64,000 nucleotides of DNA from Coturnix japonica (Eukaryota; Chordata; Aves; Galliformes; Phasianidae), in NCBI RefSeq assembly GCF_001577835.2, contig NC_029521.1, forward strand, positions 19,684,470-19,748,469, in the 5' to 3' direction. Positions within the stretch are counted from its first letter, which is position 1. Every line of letters starts with the position of its first letter. Shown piece after piece: positions 32,801 to 47,800 of this stretch. Under the pieces are notes generated by a model. That model did not search any database and was not told where the DNA came from. It saw only the letters and a program-made list of their open reading frames with translations. The position numbers and the translations under genes were made by a program.

Positions 32801-35800
32801 AGCTTATAGCAGTGTTCTGAGAAGCAATGGGCTGCCCTGTACCTCTGAATGCAGACCTCTGGGTGCTTTTTTTAATCAGCATATGAGTTTGCAAAGACTG
32901 TCACCACGAGGGAGAGGTACTGAGTCTGTCTGATCTGATGATGGTGTTGTGGCTGGCTGGAGGAATGTCTTGATGAGTTTGAGAAGGCATTACAGTTTAG
33001 TGTGGTAATTTTGGTTTTTGCAAGTACTGCTAGTAGTCTGTGGGGAAAAATGACATTAAAACAGCTAAGGCCTTTCCCCAGCTGTTTCAGCTCATCAGAG
33101 TGTAACAGTACACTTTAAGGTGAGGCTGATGGAGCACTGGGACAGACTGCCCAGAGGGGCTGTGTAGTCTCCTTCTGTGGAGATATTCAAGAACCATCTG
33201 GGTGCCTACCTGTGTGGGTTGGACTCAATCTCTTGAAGTCTCTTCCACCCCCTGCAATTCAATGACTGAGTAATCTACCACTAGCTAGACATATGGCACA
33301 AAGGAGGGAGTGGGCCTCTGGGGTGCTCCTGGCAGTGGTGATGATGGCAGAAGACCGATAGGCAGATCTACAACCTCCGAAGAAAGCTTCTTTTCTGGGG
33401 TTGGTTAATTTGCTCAAATTCCTTGCTTTTTGCATGTCGTTCATTCCAACTGCCTCTGGGAGGCTTCTGCTTCTAGTTGTGTAATACCAATTCAGGCCTT
33501 TGTGTGGCCAAGGTATCCCTGAGGGAGAAGGGGGATGAGAGGAGAGTAGGAAAAGAGCAGCTGGCATAAAAGCTCTTGCATTAATAATGAAAAAATAAGC
33601 CAGCTAGTTGTGAAAGTGGTAGCTGAAGCAGCCTCTGTTTAGTGGACCTGATTGAAGTTTGGTTCTTATGTTGTTCTTGGGTGAATTGCCTGTAATCCCT
33701 CTTTTAAGAGAGGTCAAGGTAGGGCATGCTGTCTTTTGAGAAACTTCATGAAAGCTGATGAAAGCTCTTGTTTGTGTCCATTGCTGAAACAGGGACTGTG
33801 TGAATGACTACCTGCTCCTAGGGGAGCACAGAGGAAGAGCTGAGATAAAGCTGTGATGGTGCCTGAAGTGTTAATTGTTTTTGTGTTTACCAGCTTCTTG
33901 GCCCTCAGTTTTTGCTGCTAGGTGGCACTATTATCTCTTAACTGACACTTAACATTTGGGAAGATAAACACCATAGCAGAATATATGAAAGCAAACCTGT
34001 TTTATATAAGATTTTAAATGGAAAATTGCATTTTAACTTTTCAGTTGGTACAAGTGATAGTTTAAAATTGTCTTTAACTCATGTAGTATATTTCTGTGCT
34101 TCCTAGAAAATACATGTATAGTTACTCATAAAATGAGATACTCAAGGACAGTGTGGAGTGGAGGCTGTCCACTTGTGAAGTAAGAGCTAACATCAAACTG
34201 GTAGTTCTGTCTCCCTTTCTTTTTTGAAATTGTGATGATGTATTAAGGCAGATGATACATTTATGTAAGACTTGCCCTATGAAATGGACACTCTGCTTGG
34301 CAGGCAGACTTTAAATAGCATGGCAGATTGCCTACCATGGATGGATCTGGGAGCTTACAAAGAGTAAAGTCAAAGCAGTAATTAGGCAACTATTAGCAAA
34401 GATGAAATGGACTGAGTAACTGACTGATGGAAGCAGAAGGATCAATAATGATAGAGATTTTTATGTTATGCACTTTTTTCCTCCAGTATCTGAGCTTTAC
34501 AGGGAAAGATGAAGAAATAAATTGTCATCATCCTTGAATATGGGCAGGTGGAGGGCAAGGGGTAGAAGAATTTGCCTTTAGGAAGAAAAATGATTGTAGA
34601 GGAAGACTTCACGCGCACACCATTGGGTTGGCTTTGAGGTGATGAGAAGCTGTGAACAGTGTAGGCTTCCACATGCCTTTTCCCCTTCCGTGCTGGAGAA
34701 AGGCACATTGTCTGTCTGTTGGGGACAGCCATTGCTTTTTTATATGTTTGTATGTTTTGCTGAGTAAATTTGATTTCCAGTTTAATTGTGGATGTCCAAG
34801 GTTGTAAAGTTTAGCTTTCTCCTCAGAAGGGATTTCAGAAGATTGAAGTTTCCTGAGTTTTCACTGAAGATGTATCTGTTGTGTGCATGTGTGGAACGGT
34901 ACAAGCAGTGATTCACATGGCTTACCCACAGGGAAGCTACTAACCTGTGTGTGTTTGGGATTTCTGTTCTCTGTCAGAGCCATCCTGAAATGGGGCTGAT
35001 GACAACACCAGCAAGTCCAATTCCAACAACGCCTGTCACTCCGCTTGGAACCACCCCACCTTCTTCGGATGGTAAGAAGTGTAATGATCTCCTGGGGATG
35101 AACAATTAACAAATAGCTGGCAAAGCACTTCCTCGAGATAGCAACTAATGAGGTCTGTCTGGTGCAGATGTAACCTGGTGTTCTTTTCCTGGGGAGATCT
35201 GCCCTACTGAACACAAACAAGGCATATTATTTGGCATGATTTTGATTGCTTGAAAGATGTTCATTGTAGTTTCTCTATTGCCTTGTGTATTTCTTAGTAA
35301 GGTTGTGCTGATGTTCCTTCTGAAAACAGTGTGGTCCCTGTATCTGCATGAAGGTCAACCCAACCTGTTAGTTATTCTTCATGAGCTTTTGCTTTTGAGT
35401 ATTTCTAGTGTCAGGTTCTCTGCCTGGGATTATTTGTCACTGGAGCAGATTAACAGGGAGTTGCAGTGGATTCCTGTTTGCCATTAATACGCTTGTCCCC
35501 AGCTTTGAATTAACTGGGATTTGAATCCGACTTGGGAGTTGAGATCTTCTTCCCTCTCGTTGTCTTTTGTCTCTTAGGGTTTGTAAATGACTGCTTGTGC
35601 TGAGATCTTTCTTCTAAATGAGATGTTATGTGCCCAAATAAATGGACTTTTAAATAATGGAAAATAAAACCCTTCTTGTTTGTCATGGATAGTTGCAGTC
35701 CAGTTTAGGAGAAGAAATCAAATGGCTGCCTACTTTAATAGCATAGATTTGAAGAAAGAAGTCAGTGAAAGAATCGAGTCACTTTGAATAGAGCACAATT

Positions 35801-38800
35801 TGGAGATGTTTCAGGGACCGAGCAGCCTGGGTTACTTAGTTATATCAGCTATTCAGGTCATCTGATATCCTAGTTAAGGATGATCCTCCTTGTGGATGAG
35901 TTCTGTCTGGTTACCATGGATATCAAAAGCTTCAGTTAACAAGCTTCCTATGTCTCATGTCTCCCCGTGCTTGTGTGCTATGCGTTTTGTGTAACATAAA
36001 ATGTAGAGGGACGGGCATTTTGCGGGCTTGTGTTCAACATGTTTGTTGCAAGTGTATCCATGCCCACGCTATATTATACAAGTGAAAGAAGTGATGCTTA
36101 ACCACATCTACAGCTTGCTCGTATTCTCCCTCCTTTTTGTTTTGTTTTGTTTTTTAATTTATTTACCAAAAATCAAAAGCAAAGCCAAAGCTCCATCTTA
36201 CTTTCAGCAGAGGCAGTGATGTTAAGGAGCTCGAGGCTTCCTTCTGCATGCAAGGTTACTCCGTTTAAAGACTGGAGTTGATCTTAGTGTGCAGGCATTA
36301 CACCGGGAAGCATTCTTTATTAATATTAGCTGTCACCTCGATGATCCCTGTGCTGTGATTATTATTATTTTTGCTTTTGGTTGACCTCGGCTTAGTTATA
36401 TTTGAGTGGCACTTCTTTAGTACTGCTGTGATTTTAAAGGTATGTCAGAATTTTCCTCATTTTCTCATGTCTTGCAACTCAGCTTTAAAACTTGCCTGTG
36501 GCTGAGAGTTAGTTAGAGACTTGGGGATGAAAAGATTGCTTTCTTCTTTTTCATGCATTTGAAAAAATAAAAGCTTGGTTGAATTATTTCCAAGTTTCAG
36601 CAATGTGTAGAAATTCGTCTGTGATTTTCGGGCGCTTTTAATGCTGACTGGAATGAAAAATGAGTTCATATTCTGGTTTGTAATTTCTATGGTTGTTAGC
36701 CTTTATTCTGAATTAAAGCCTTTTAAAGTTTCAGAGTATTTGAGTAAAAAATGCAATGTCTGCGCCGTGAACCAGAGCAGACAGTGATGTGGTCTTCAGC
36801 GCGATTTCCTCTTTTCTTTAAACAAGACTTTTTCTTGAAAGTGTTAATCCATAATATCTAAATCAAGTGTGCCCGTCACCATAGTTATCTAAATGTCACT
36901 TTGCTTACTGTTGTTAAATATTCATTCATTGTGTTCATTGTAATGGCTCCAGAAGGACATGCTGGAGATATAAATACATTTTTTTTCCTGATCTTTTAGT
37001 TAATTCCTTGAGCTATTCATAACACTGGGAGTTGAAGAGTTTCCAGTATCAATGCTTGGACTTTGCCAACAAACTGGCCACGCTGGCAACATGTCAGTTG
37101 TGCTGCAGTTTCAAGACTGAGTGGACTAAAGCATCTCCTGCTTGGGGATGTGCAGCCCTCAGAAGCTAAAAACCCCATTATCATTTCTTTGATGTGATTT
37201 GAACATAAAGGTTACATTGTTCTATTTGGCCTGTTGTTTCCAAGGGCTACAATTATGTATTCAAGGGGCTTGTGTAATACTGAGCTCCATGAGAACCTTT
37301 ATTTACTGTACTGTAGGTCTCTCAGTGCTCAGTTCTAAGAATCCTGTGTTTTACTGTTGGTTTATCCCCTGCATTCTCCTTGCCTGCATATCCTTCAGTT
37401 CCAAGGCTAACTAACCTTATGTACATCATTCCAGGGTTACAAGGTTTAAATCTTGAATTGTAAAATGCACTGTTAAATCAAGCCCTTTTCTCATGTGGGA
37501 CCTAAGTAGGTACTGCTGAGAATATATTGAGTTCCTTAGGTTAAGAGAATTGATGAGTGCTAAAATAGCAGGTTTATCTCTCCTGAAGTGGGTGGAGCAG
37601 AACAGAGAAGGATATCACTACGAAGAGCACCCCATCCTACCCTGAGGGCAGGAGAAATGGTCTTTGGGGTAGTACCAGTCTTCAGAGTCTTTGGTGGGCA
37701 ATCATGAAGCAGGATGAGGAACTCAGGTGACCCTATAGATAAGCTGATTCTGTCCCAGACTTATGAGTCTGTGACTTTGTTCTCTGCGTACTTCTGTTTT
37801 GTATTTGTGGAGACTAAGTGTGGCTTATCTGTTCTGTTCCAGTTATAAGCTCTGCAGAGCTACCTTTGGATGCTGATGTACAAACTAGCAACTTGCTGAT
37901 AACCTTCTTGAAGTACAGCTCCATTGTGATGCAGGACACAAAAGGTAAATCAATTCTGTTGATGTAGCAAGCAGTGTTTCTTGGAGTGGGGAGGGCATAG
38001 GAACACATCTCCAGAAATAGAAGCCAACTGCAGTCCTTTTGGATGACTGAAGGTTCCACCTCCTGAGAAAACGAAATGGTTTCTTTTTGCGAGATAACAG
38101 TTATGTAAGACTATGTGAGACTGAATACAAGCAGGAGAGAAGTCAACTATGGCAAGAATGTAGTAATAATAATAACAGTAGTTAACAGCCAAGCCTCTCC
38201 CTGTGCAGGAGTTGTCAGCATATCTGATTTCAAACCCTCCCTCGGAGAGGGAAAATCATGCACTGGATAACCATATTTTAAGGAATGTTTAGTCTGACAC
38301 ACAAGGTAAAGCTCGGCATTGGGAAGGAACATTGCCTTTGTCCTTTGGTACTTGCTGGTCAAACAGACAGCTCTCTAATGATAATTGTGGCTGCAGTGAT
38401 CTTCACTGTACTGACAGTCATTTGCTTGATTAGATGCACTCACATACTGTGCCTCTTGTTTCTTCTAATCACTTTGGAGTGGGGCTCATTTCATGTTGCT
38501 GGAGCTGAAGCTTGGTGATGTTCAGGTACCCGAGGGTCCTCTTGTGCTCTGTGATTGTAGGTCAGGATCACAGCATGAACATAACAAGTGATCATTATGC
38601 TGTATTTCAGCCCGTTGCCAACTTTCACTGCTTTAAGTTAGACATAATAGCTGAACAAAAGCAGGGAGTCTTCTGTAGAGCTATGATACATTGATTATTG
38701 AATGCAGTGAACATTTGTGACAGCAGTTATGTATTTGAAGTCTGCTTTCATGTTTCCTCTTGCTTTTGTCTTTAAACTAAACAACCTCAATCTTTGTTCA

Positions 38801-41800
38801 GGCATTTTTTATGGGTTGTATGCACGAGGAGGGTGTACCAGCTCTCTAATTCTCATTTCCTTATTTCTGGGCTTCCCCTGCTGACCCAAGTCTATGGAAC
38901 TATTTTATGTTTTTAGTATGTAGAGCATCTGAAGGTTGTGTGGTTGATAGACAGTTTCCTTGCCTCTGTGACAGATGGCAGTTTGTATCAGTAGTTCTAC
39001 TGATAAGTCATTCAAAATGTGCCTCTTGAACCGCTGCCTATTAATTCTAGTAAGGATATATTGGGTTCTGCCTAACTTTTTTTTCTTGTGTAGAAGAAAG
39101 CATTTGACAACAGTATGGTAGTAAGGGGGAAAAAGGAGAACTTTATTTTCTCTCTGTCTTGAGACAGGTGGGAATAGAGAGGAGACTGGTTTGTTCCACT
39201 TCCAGGACTAGGCAGTTGTTCCAGTGCTGTCCCAGAGAGCATAATTTAATAGACAGCATTTTGCTAGATCCTCTTCTCTATTTCTCTCTTGTGCCAATCA
39301 GAGGCAGCTGCCTTGGGAGAAACAAAAGCTCTGTGCTGGTTGTTTTTTTTTTTCCCCATCTGTAAAATGGGGTTCGTACTGATACATCTCCCAGTAGGAA
39401 GTAGTCTGCTTTGTTCCTTTAATGAAGAGTGCTGTGAAGGTACAGAGCGTCTGTGTGAGTAACTGCCTGAATGGCTGCCCCATAACTGCTGAAAATGGCA
39501 TGATCTTCACAACGTGTTGGCTGAAGGTGGAGTACTTAGTGTGGAACAGGAGCCTTTACAGCACGATCCCCAGAGAGAAGTGTTAGCAGCACCTACATAA
39601 ATATACAGCGAGGTCTTACAAAGGAAAATAAGGCTTCAGTGTATCACAGTTCTTTGAAGCCCTTTTTTCTGCTTTGCTAGGGTAGAATACTTTTCACTTA
39701 CACATTTCAGCTAAGGTAAAGGGACCTAGGAGAGATTTTTAGCTCTCCCATTCCAAAATTCCTCTCCTCTTATTCAGCGTAGCAAGATGAAATCAGTGTA
39801 GTTCAGTTGCTGGTTGCAGGACATGACCACGGTGGGACTCCTTTGGCTTAAAATGCTTGGTCTTTGCAGACATCATTCACTCATAGCTTGACGTAGGGCA
39901 AACCAGGTCATGTCTCTCAGCAGTGGGGTTAAAGCTCAGGGCATGAACTCTCGACATGCTTGTTCTGCTGTGCTGTACCTCTACCAAAACTTGGCTTGTT
40001 TCATAACCTACAGCAAAATTGATGTCTTTCCATCTTATCTCAGAGAGGGAAAAAGTACATCTCCGCTGTGGCAGGTGTGCAGTGATTAACACCACTATAT
40101 AGAATATCCATGGAAGTAAAACTGAATATGAAAGAAGCCTCATTGATATTTACAGCAGTGATGGAGATTCAAATCAGAAACTTGGCTGCTGACAGACACT
40201 TTGTGGGGAAAACTTAATGGGATTTAGTGTCCAGGATGGAGGGTGGTGAGTGCCTAGTAGGGAGTAGCTACACTATTAGCTGTGATGGAGGAAGTAGTAT
40301 TAAAACTCTTCTATTGCAAGATCTTTCTCACTCTTCAGCATTGCCAGGCTTGTGTGGCTCATGCAGGAATTGTTTTTGCTTCTTTGCAGATGAGCACCGG
40401 CTTCACAGTGGCAAGCTGTGCCTGATTATCCTGACATGCATAGCAGAGGTAGGTTTCTTGTGAGACACTTCAGCAGATGGTGTGTTTTAGGGCCCTATGT
40501 GCATGCACATCCCCTGCCTCCTGTTCACTGGGAGCTGAAGATCTACAGTGGCTGTTAGTAATGAGACCCTCAGGTACATGATGTTTTGCTGATGAACCTG
40601 ATGCATCACTGTTAAAATGTGCTTAAAAATTGGATCATCTTATTTGGTTTAGCCAACTCACAGGGACAAAGAGAGAAAATAGTGAACCTAAGCCTGTCTC
40701 ACTTAAGCTATTGAGTGCTTTTAGATGAGTCATGTGTGAATGCCTTTCATGTATGTGTTGCTTGTGGTGAGCATGGCCAGTGCTGTATCCTATTTGCCTG
40801 AGAAGGGTTTTATGAAGCTGGGAGAGTGTTGCAGTTATAGAATGGTAGAAAAGCTGGCAGTAGGACAGGAGGCCCAGCAGTCTGTCAGCAGTCCTGGTGA
40901 AGGTTCTCCAGTCTCATGGGAAACAGACAGTAATGGCCTGGCTAATGGCTTGTCCTGAATGATGATTGAGTCTGTGGAGTATTTGCATTTTGCATGCTTG
41001 CAAGTAAAGATCTTTCGTTCTTAGAAAAGAATAAAAGCAGCAATGTTCACAGGCAGCATGAGAATTCTGTAGTAGCGTTTCTTCAGGGTGCAGTCATATG
41101 CATTTCTGATATTTATAAGCGATTTTGGCACTCAAGTGCCTTCTTCAGGTGGGTGCATAGATAATAAGAAATGTTGTTTCTATGTGTCAGGGGCGTGCTT
41201 TGGCTTTGATATTAGAGAGTGTATTTAATACCTAACCTTGCTGTGCATTGCCTGGAGTAATAATTTGATTTGTAGCTGGGCTTGAAACAAGTTTTGCCTG
41301 AGGGGTGGGACAGCTGATCAACCTATTTGCTAGTACATGCATGCAGGGACTTCTGGCATGATGGCTCCATCAAAAAACCAATAGAAACCTTTACCCACAA
41401 AGTTACAGGGACTTTTGTGCGTTATACAGCACTTGTTAAAATCTTGATGCTGTAGCATGTACGGTCTCCAGCTTTGATGAGCAAAGAAATAGAACGGAAA
41501 ATAGATCTTGAGCAAAACAGTAAATAGTGCAGAGTGTGGCATGGAATTGAGATTGGGAAGGTTTCACCTTTGTGGGACTGGCTGGGAAAAAGAAGAGGTT
41601 TCACAGGTGTTTTCAGTATTATATCTACTTATTGGGAGCTCTGTGCTGGAACACGTGTGGTTTGAGAGGCAAGTGGAAATTAGTGGGCAGGTAGTTTTTT
41701 ATTCAGCGCTCTCCTTTTTTTTCCTTCTTTTCCATAGGATCAATATGCTAATGCTTTTCTCCATGATGACAACATGAATTTTCGAGTAAACCTGCACAGG

Positions 41801-44800
41801 ATGGTGAGTTTTCATTGTGGATGCTTTGCTTTTTCTCTTTGGGATGAGAATGTGGGATTCAAGTCCCTGTATGCTGAAAACTATGTCACGTATATCTAAC
41901 CTAGATTGCTAAGGAAGTGCTGTCAGAAATGCAGCAGTTGAGGGATGTCTTTAAAATCGCTCCCAGAATGTCTCACTCCTTCAAAGGATAAAGAGCTGGT
42001 TGCGCTGTGGTGAATTCAGAGACCTATGTAGCTGGAGAAGAGCTGTGTACTATGAGATCTCTGAAGAAATCAGTGACAGAGAGGATGTTCTGCCTTAACC
42101 TTCAGCAAGCATTAGTCCTCATGTGATATATATATATATGATATATACAGTTAGAGTTGCACTGAGTTCTCTGATTTGGGTTATGCTTTCTCCTGAGGGT
42201 GGAAGATTCACTTTCAAAGAGGAAAATATATTTTCCATATGTTTTTCCTGTAGGTATCTGTGGAGGAAGTGTCCTTATCTAGCTTATAAAGCTTTGTAGT
42301 TGGGGTGACTGAATGCTTCTCCTGACTTAATGCATTCTGTTTTTGTGGTGAAGGTGATTGTCACCTCATCTGACACTGGAACAGTGTTCAAAAGTGTTAC
42401 TAATCCAAGACAGAAATAAGCACAGTGTGAGGGTGCTAGTCTTTCCCACTTAAAAGCAAATTTGCTGCCCAGTTAGCCTTTCTGGTTTACTACAATCAAA
42501 GCCAAAGCCATTTGATACTGTGCGTGCTATTAAGAATGCAGATCAGGCTTCTGAGTCAGGAGCAAATCGATAGGTTTCCAAGGGAAAGCAATTGCTATGT
42601 GATGTTTTTTGTTCCATGATATAACAGTGACCTGTAGTTACACACTTAGAGTAACAAAAACCTTGTGGTCATCGTGCTGAAAAGCAAGCAAAATTACTTT
42701 GCTTCAGCTCTGGCCTTCAGAACTAATATATGTGAGGTAGCAGTTGGAGAAAAAGACAAAGGGAATCTGTGCTGATGGTGGTATTTGCATGAAAAATACA
42801 ATGATACACAGAATGTCACTTCAGGCTTATTCTGACTTCTTTTCATCTTTGTGCGTTTGAAGCCGATGAGGCATAGGAAGAAAGCAGCAGACAAGAACTT
42901 GCCCTGTCGCCCGCTGGTGTGTGCAGTGCTTGGTGAGTACTGTTAGAGTGCCCACCTGCTTCCTGAGGAATCTTTTTGTTCTGCTGCAGAAATAGATGTG
43001 TAGATTAAGAGAAGGGGTGGATGGACTTAAAAATAAGGCAGTTAAGTGAGGAGATTTCTGGCAGTGGACGGCCCATCTCTCTACCTGGCTGCATCACAGA
43101 GAAATTAAATCCAAGATTGCTGCTCTGTAGCAAGAAATTCTGTAAACACTTGCAGTAAATTCTGCAGAAGCCCGTTGGCCCCTTTTACCTGGATATGTGA
43201 CAGTAGGGAGGGCAGATGATTAATAAATTCAGTGTTTTAAGTGATTGTAATGACAGCTGGTCACAAGTACCGTCTAGATGATAAAATGAGAACAAACCTA
43301 TGGAGAAGACAAATGCTTGTTGAGGAAGGCTTGCTTGCTGGGCATTTAGCCTTTTCTGAGAGGAGGAAAAAATGCAGTAGGGTTGTCAGTATCAAGGTTT
43401 GGCTTTACTCGTGGACAACAGCTGAAAGCTTTTCACACAGTGTATGATTAAATTGTGAGACTCATTGCCACGGAGGCCAAAAGTATAAATGGATACAGAG
43501 ATGAATGGAGACTGGCTTTTAAGCCTGATGAAATGGAAGCAGTCTTGGAGTTCAGCATTTTCGAAAAGCATTTTCATGTTTGTTGAAGGCACAGTGGAAC
43601 AAATAGGGAATGAATCTTTCTAGACTTCCCAGATATCACGTAGTTTTGCCCTGGGCTTATTTTTTGTCACTATTCAGTCATATTTCTGGGCTATTAGGAC
43701 CCTTTGAGGTTACATCTCTCAGTTGTTACCAGTGGCACAGCTTAAGCATTTTATGCTGAACTGAAAACACACACATCTTTGATAAGCATTTATTGGCTGA
43801 ACTGTAGTAACTTCTCTCTTTCAATTGTGTTTTTGAATTCTTTACTCTCAGTGGGATAACCTAAAGAGATATTTTATTTCCTGAATGAGTCTTAAGCAGG
43901 ACCATAGTCTGTGTTGAGACCAAGCTAGATGTACTTGCTTCAGAATTTGTTTTGATGATAAATAGGTATTCTCTGTAACATCCTCTCTGAAAGCAAACCT
44001 CTTTGTTGTGTGTTGTTTCTGATGAGAATAATTTTCTAAAATGTGCTTCTCAAAGGACTTTTCCTCTAGTGACAGGCCTTGAAATATGAGAGCAATTCCA
44101 AGCATCAGGATTCATGCTGTGTTCTTCATTTGACTCTTACTGGTGGAAAACACACCCAACGTTTTCAGTATACTTTTTATTTCCAGAGGATGTCTAGTTC
44201 TCCTTAATCAAAAGAAAAAATAAACTGTGTTTCTCCTAAGCAGGACCATTGGCTGGTCAGAAGGTTGGTAGGGATTAGTTTGGTTTCCTCACTGTCTACT
44301 AGAATTTAACCGTGGCTGGCTCACTACTAACTTTATCATTTTCTTTTCCATCAGATTTGATGGTGGAGTTCATTGTGACACACATGATGAAAGAATTTCC
44401 TATGGATCTCTACATGTAAGTGTCTGTAGGATGTTTCCTGGTTTCATCTGAAGTTTGAGTTTGGGTGGAATTCTAGTCATGTAACAGTCTTCCAGCTGAA
44501 ATAACATTTTGTGGGTGGTGGGGAGCAAGGTGGCTTTTCATGAACTCTTCCAGAGACTTTTTCTACTTTTAAAGTGCTCCGTGCACCAGGAAAATTGAGA
44601 GCAAAATGAATTTCCACCTTTCAGGCTGATTTCCTAATCTACTTGATCAAATACAAAGAGCTTTTCAGTCTGAAAGAAGCTTCATAATGCTCACTCATTG
44701 CAAGGATCCCTGCTTCCCAGAAGCTGAGTTTTGGTCTAGAAACTAAAAAGACATTTTTTGGAGGGGGAAAGAAAATAAAAAAGGATGATTGATGTGAAGC

Positions 44801-47800
44801 CTGGCAGGCAACGTGGAGAGTGGAAAAGAGGTTTAAACCTGAAATAGTTTGCTAGACTGTCAGGGTAAAACACAACAGTGGGGGAAAACGAGAAGACAGG
44901 GTATTCACTGTGTCCCACTTGGCTCTTGGAATGCATTGTTCTGCTTTGGCCTGAAGGGCAGACATAGGGTTTAGGTGGATCGTTGGCTTTGTTCTGACTG
45001 TTCATACAGTACTGAATTTCCCTCAGACTCGAACAGCTCTGTATTCTATGGAAGAGATACAGATAGTTAGGCTGTTCTCCCTGAAGGTGACCCCTCAGCA
45101 TGTTCCAATTTTGTTCAGATAACCCCAGAACTGCAGAGCCTTTGCAAGGGTTATACAGTTCAGTTACACGTTTGTGAGAAATGCATTTGTGACGACAATA
45201 ACAGAATTGATTGTAGATAGGTACTGCATTGAGATTTCACAGAGATGTGAAATGTTTGGGCTGAAAGGTAAGGTCACATCTAGAAACCCTTTGAGAGTGG
45301 ATATAATGAGCTGTAGCAACCATCAGGAGACAGCAGTGCCCATTCCTTTTGGCATGTTTGTGCAGTCCTTACACTACGTTTCTGTCTGAAACCATCCCAT
45401 ACCAGACACTGTTATTGCAGAGAAAGTGGGTGTTCTGAATGCACAAATAGTGTCATACTTGTCTGCATTGCACTTTAAAGGTGAATATGAAGCTGCTCAA
45501 TGGGGAACATCTATTAATATTTAAAAGATAAATCTAGGTTCCTTTGACTAAAGGTGTTATTTTATCTGTCACATATGTTATCAATTCTTAGTGTAAAGCT
45601 GAATAAACAAGGACACTCTACCAGAATGGATGCAACTTCCACACTAAAGTAGTGTGGTTTGTGAGTCTGTAGAGCTTTAGCTGGTGCTCTGGACCCTTAG
45701 ACAGTGGTACTGGGGCTCCTCATCCCTTTTTTTCCATGTCTTGTTTTCACCCAGGAATCTATAAGCCGCTGTGTACAGCCAGTAGGTATCAGTGCTGAAA
45801 TATGTCTGCAGAGTATTTTGCAGTAACACTGTTGTAATTGCAGGTAAATGTTTCAGCATTTGCTCAGTTCCTGCTGGTCATTGCCTTAAGTAGCTCTTCT
45901 GAAGAGGCCAGTTCTGGTCTTAAAGCCAGGCAGATGCATAAGTGGAAAAACAGTAATGTTAGAAGTAGCTGTCTCTGTAGAGCTGTTTCTGTTCAAGATA
46001 ATTGTGCTATCATAGTGTTTTTGCTTTCTTTTCTTGGTGGAATTTGTGGGAATCCAATTTCTAATACAGCATTTAATGTGATGCTCAGCTATTGTGAATG
46101 ATTTTACCTTTATTCCTCTGAAGTTAGGAGTTTCAGTCCTGAACCCATCATCATATTTTTGGGATCATCTAAAAGTCTGGAAATGTGAACATACACCATT
46201 TGTATATTATGAAGGCTTTTTAAAGCTTTATTTTGAACTCTTCACCTCATCTTGAACAACTACCACGCAAAAACTTTTAATTTGATTTCTCTGTTTGTCT
46301 GACGTTTAGTGTCTCTGCAGCGTCTTTTCAGAGAGATGTTCATATTAATGAGATGTTTTTAGAGAGATAAGAATTGAAGGGGAAAAAAGAGGAAATTTTC
46401 TCATTTGAACTCCCTTTTTTTTCTAAATGTCAGTAGCTAAAGTAGGTTGGTCTGACAAACTGAGATTTGAATACAGTTTTTATCTTGTCCTTAATGGTGG
46501 CAAGTGCTAGCAATTTTACTCACTGTATTGTGTTTCTCATTCTCATTTGGTCTTTGAGTATGATTGTGTACCTAAGAGCTTATGTAAACACTCTATTCTA
46601 TAGAGGCCTGTAGGACTTGAAGACTTCATGAGTACTTAGCTCTATGTTGAGAGATTTTAGACCTTGTAAGTGTGTTGCTTGCTCATTCTTAAGTTCATAC
46701 TTAAGCTTGAAGTAATTTTTTTTAATGCAATTGAACCTCATGCATCATTCAGTCAAACTGAGAGTCCTGCAGTTTTAGTTTCACTATGTAAGTTCCATTA
46801 GCCTTGTCAGCTGGGCCAAAGAAACCAAAAAAGTTCCTTCATGACTGGATTTTCCTAAATCTGGTAGCAGTATCTCATACATAGGAAGCCTTGGAAGTCA
46901 GGAAACTCCTTTTGCAGAGCTTGTGAGGTCCTCAGGTAAGATCAATGAAGAGTGGAAAGTATTATTTAAATACAAACAGCAATCTTGTATCTTTAGTCAG
47001 CCTAATCACGTTGAGCTTGAACTGGTGTACAGGCTTCTTTCTCTGGTCTAATCTGCTTCATTGTTACGTTGCTTTCCTTCTGGAGCCCAAAACCATGAGC
47101 CCCATCCCCCTTTGTTGGGGTTTCTGTTTGTCTGCTTTCCTGCTGCTGTTGATTTCTGCAGTGTTGCCAGGTTTGATGTAAAATTGCTGGGAAATACAAT
47201 GCAGTTAATCCTTTGCCCTCTTTTTTTGCAGACGGTGTATTCAGATTGTGCACAAACTGCTGTGTTACCAGAAGAAATGCAGAGTGAGGCTTCATTACAC
47301 CTGGAGGGAGCTCTGGTCAGGTACTTTGCACCTACATCTGCAAAGAAAGTCAAATATAAAAAGCCTGTCTTTTTGGTGGCCATGGCTACTTATTCTGTAA
47401 GGTTAGGCAGCGAGCATCAATTCTGTTAAATCATCTTTATTTTACTGCTTAGTTGCTACATGCAAATTACCTCTTCTAGAAAGCCAGGTCATTATCATAA
47501 TGGTAGCTAATTTACTTTCTTGTCTGGCCATGATCACCATGGTATCAGAATGTCTTTATTCTTCATTACTTGAGTCCCTCTTCACCTGATTGGAGAAATG
47601 AAGTAATGTTTTATGCAGTAGAGTGTTTCCATCAGTTCTTTGAGAGTAGAAAGGAGGCAGGCTCTTAGCTAAAATGGTGGTGGACACTACTTCTCTTTTC
47701 CTCTGTAGGAAGTGGGTGTACATAGAATTGTGTGTATGACTCCTGCTCATGAGAGCAACCTGGAAATATCAGTAGGAAGGAAGATAGGTGTTCAACTCTA

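Larger units (their letters stand above)
30028..34977 (+). other. ARMH3: ARMH3 intron carrying the retroviral insertion
   Basis: A 4.95-kb intron, of which about 2.2 kb is the endogenous retrovirus at 30,391-32,585; a CR1 end follows near 33,114. The rest is unique intronic sequence with no coding signal I can support. Without the retrovirus the intron would be about 2.75 kb. Confidence 0.7.
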
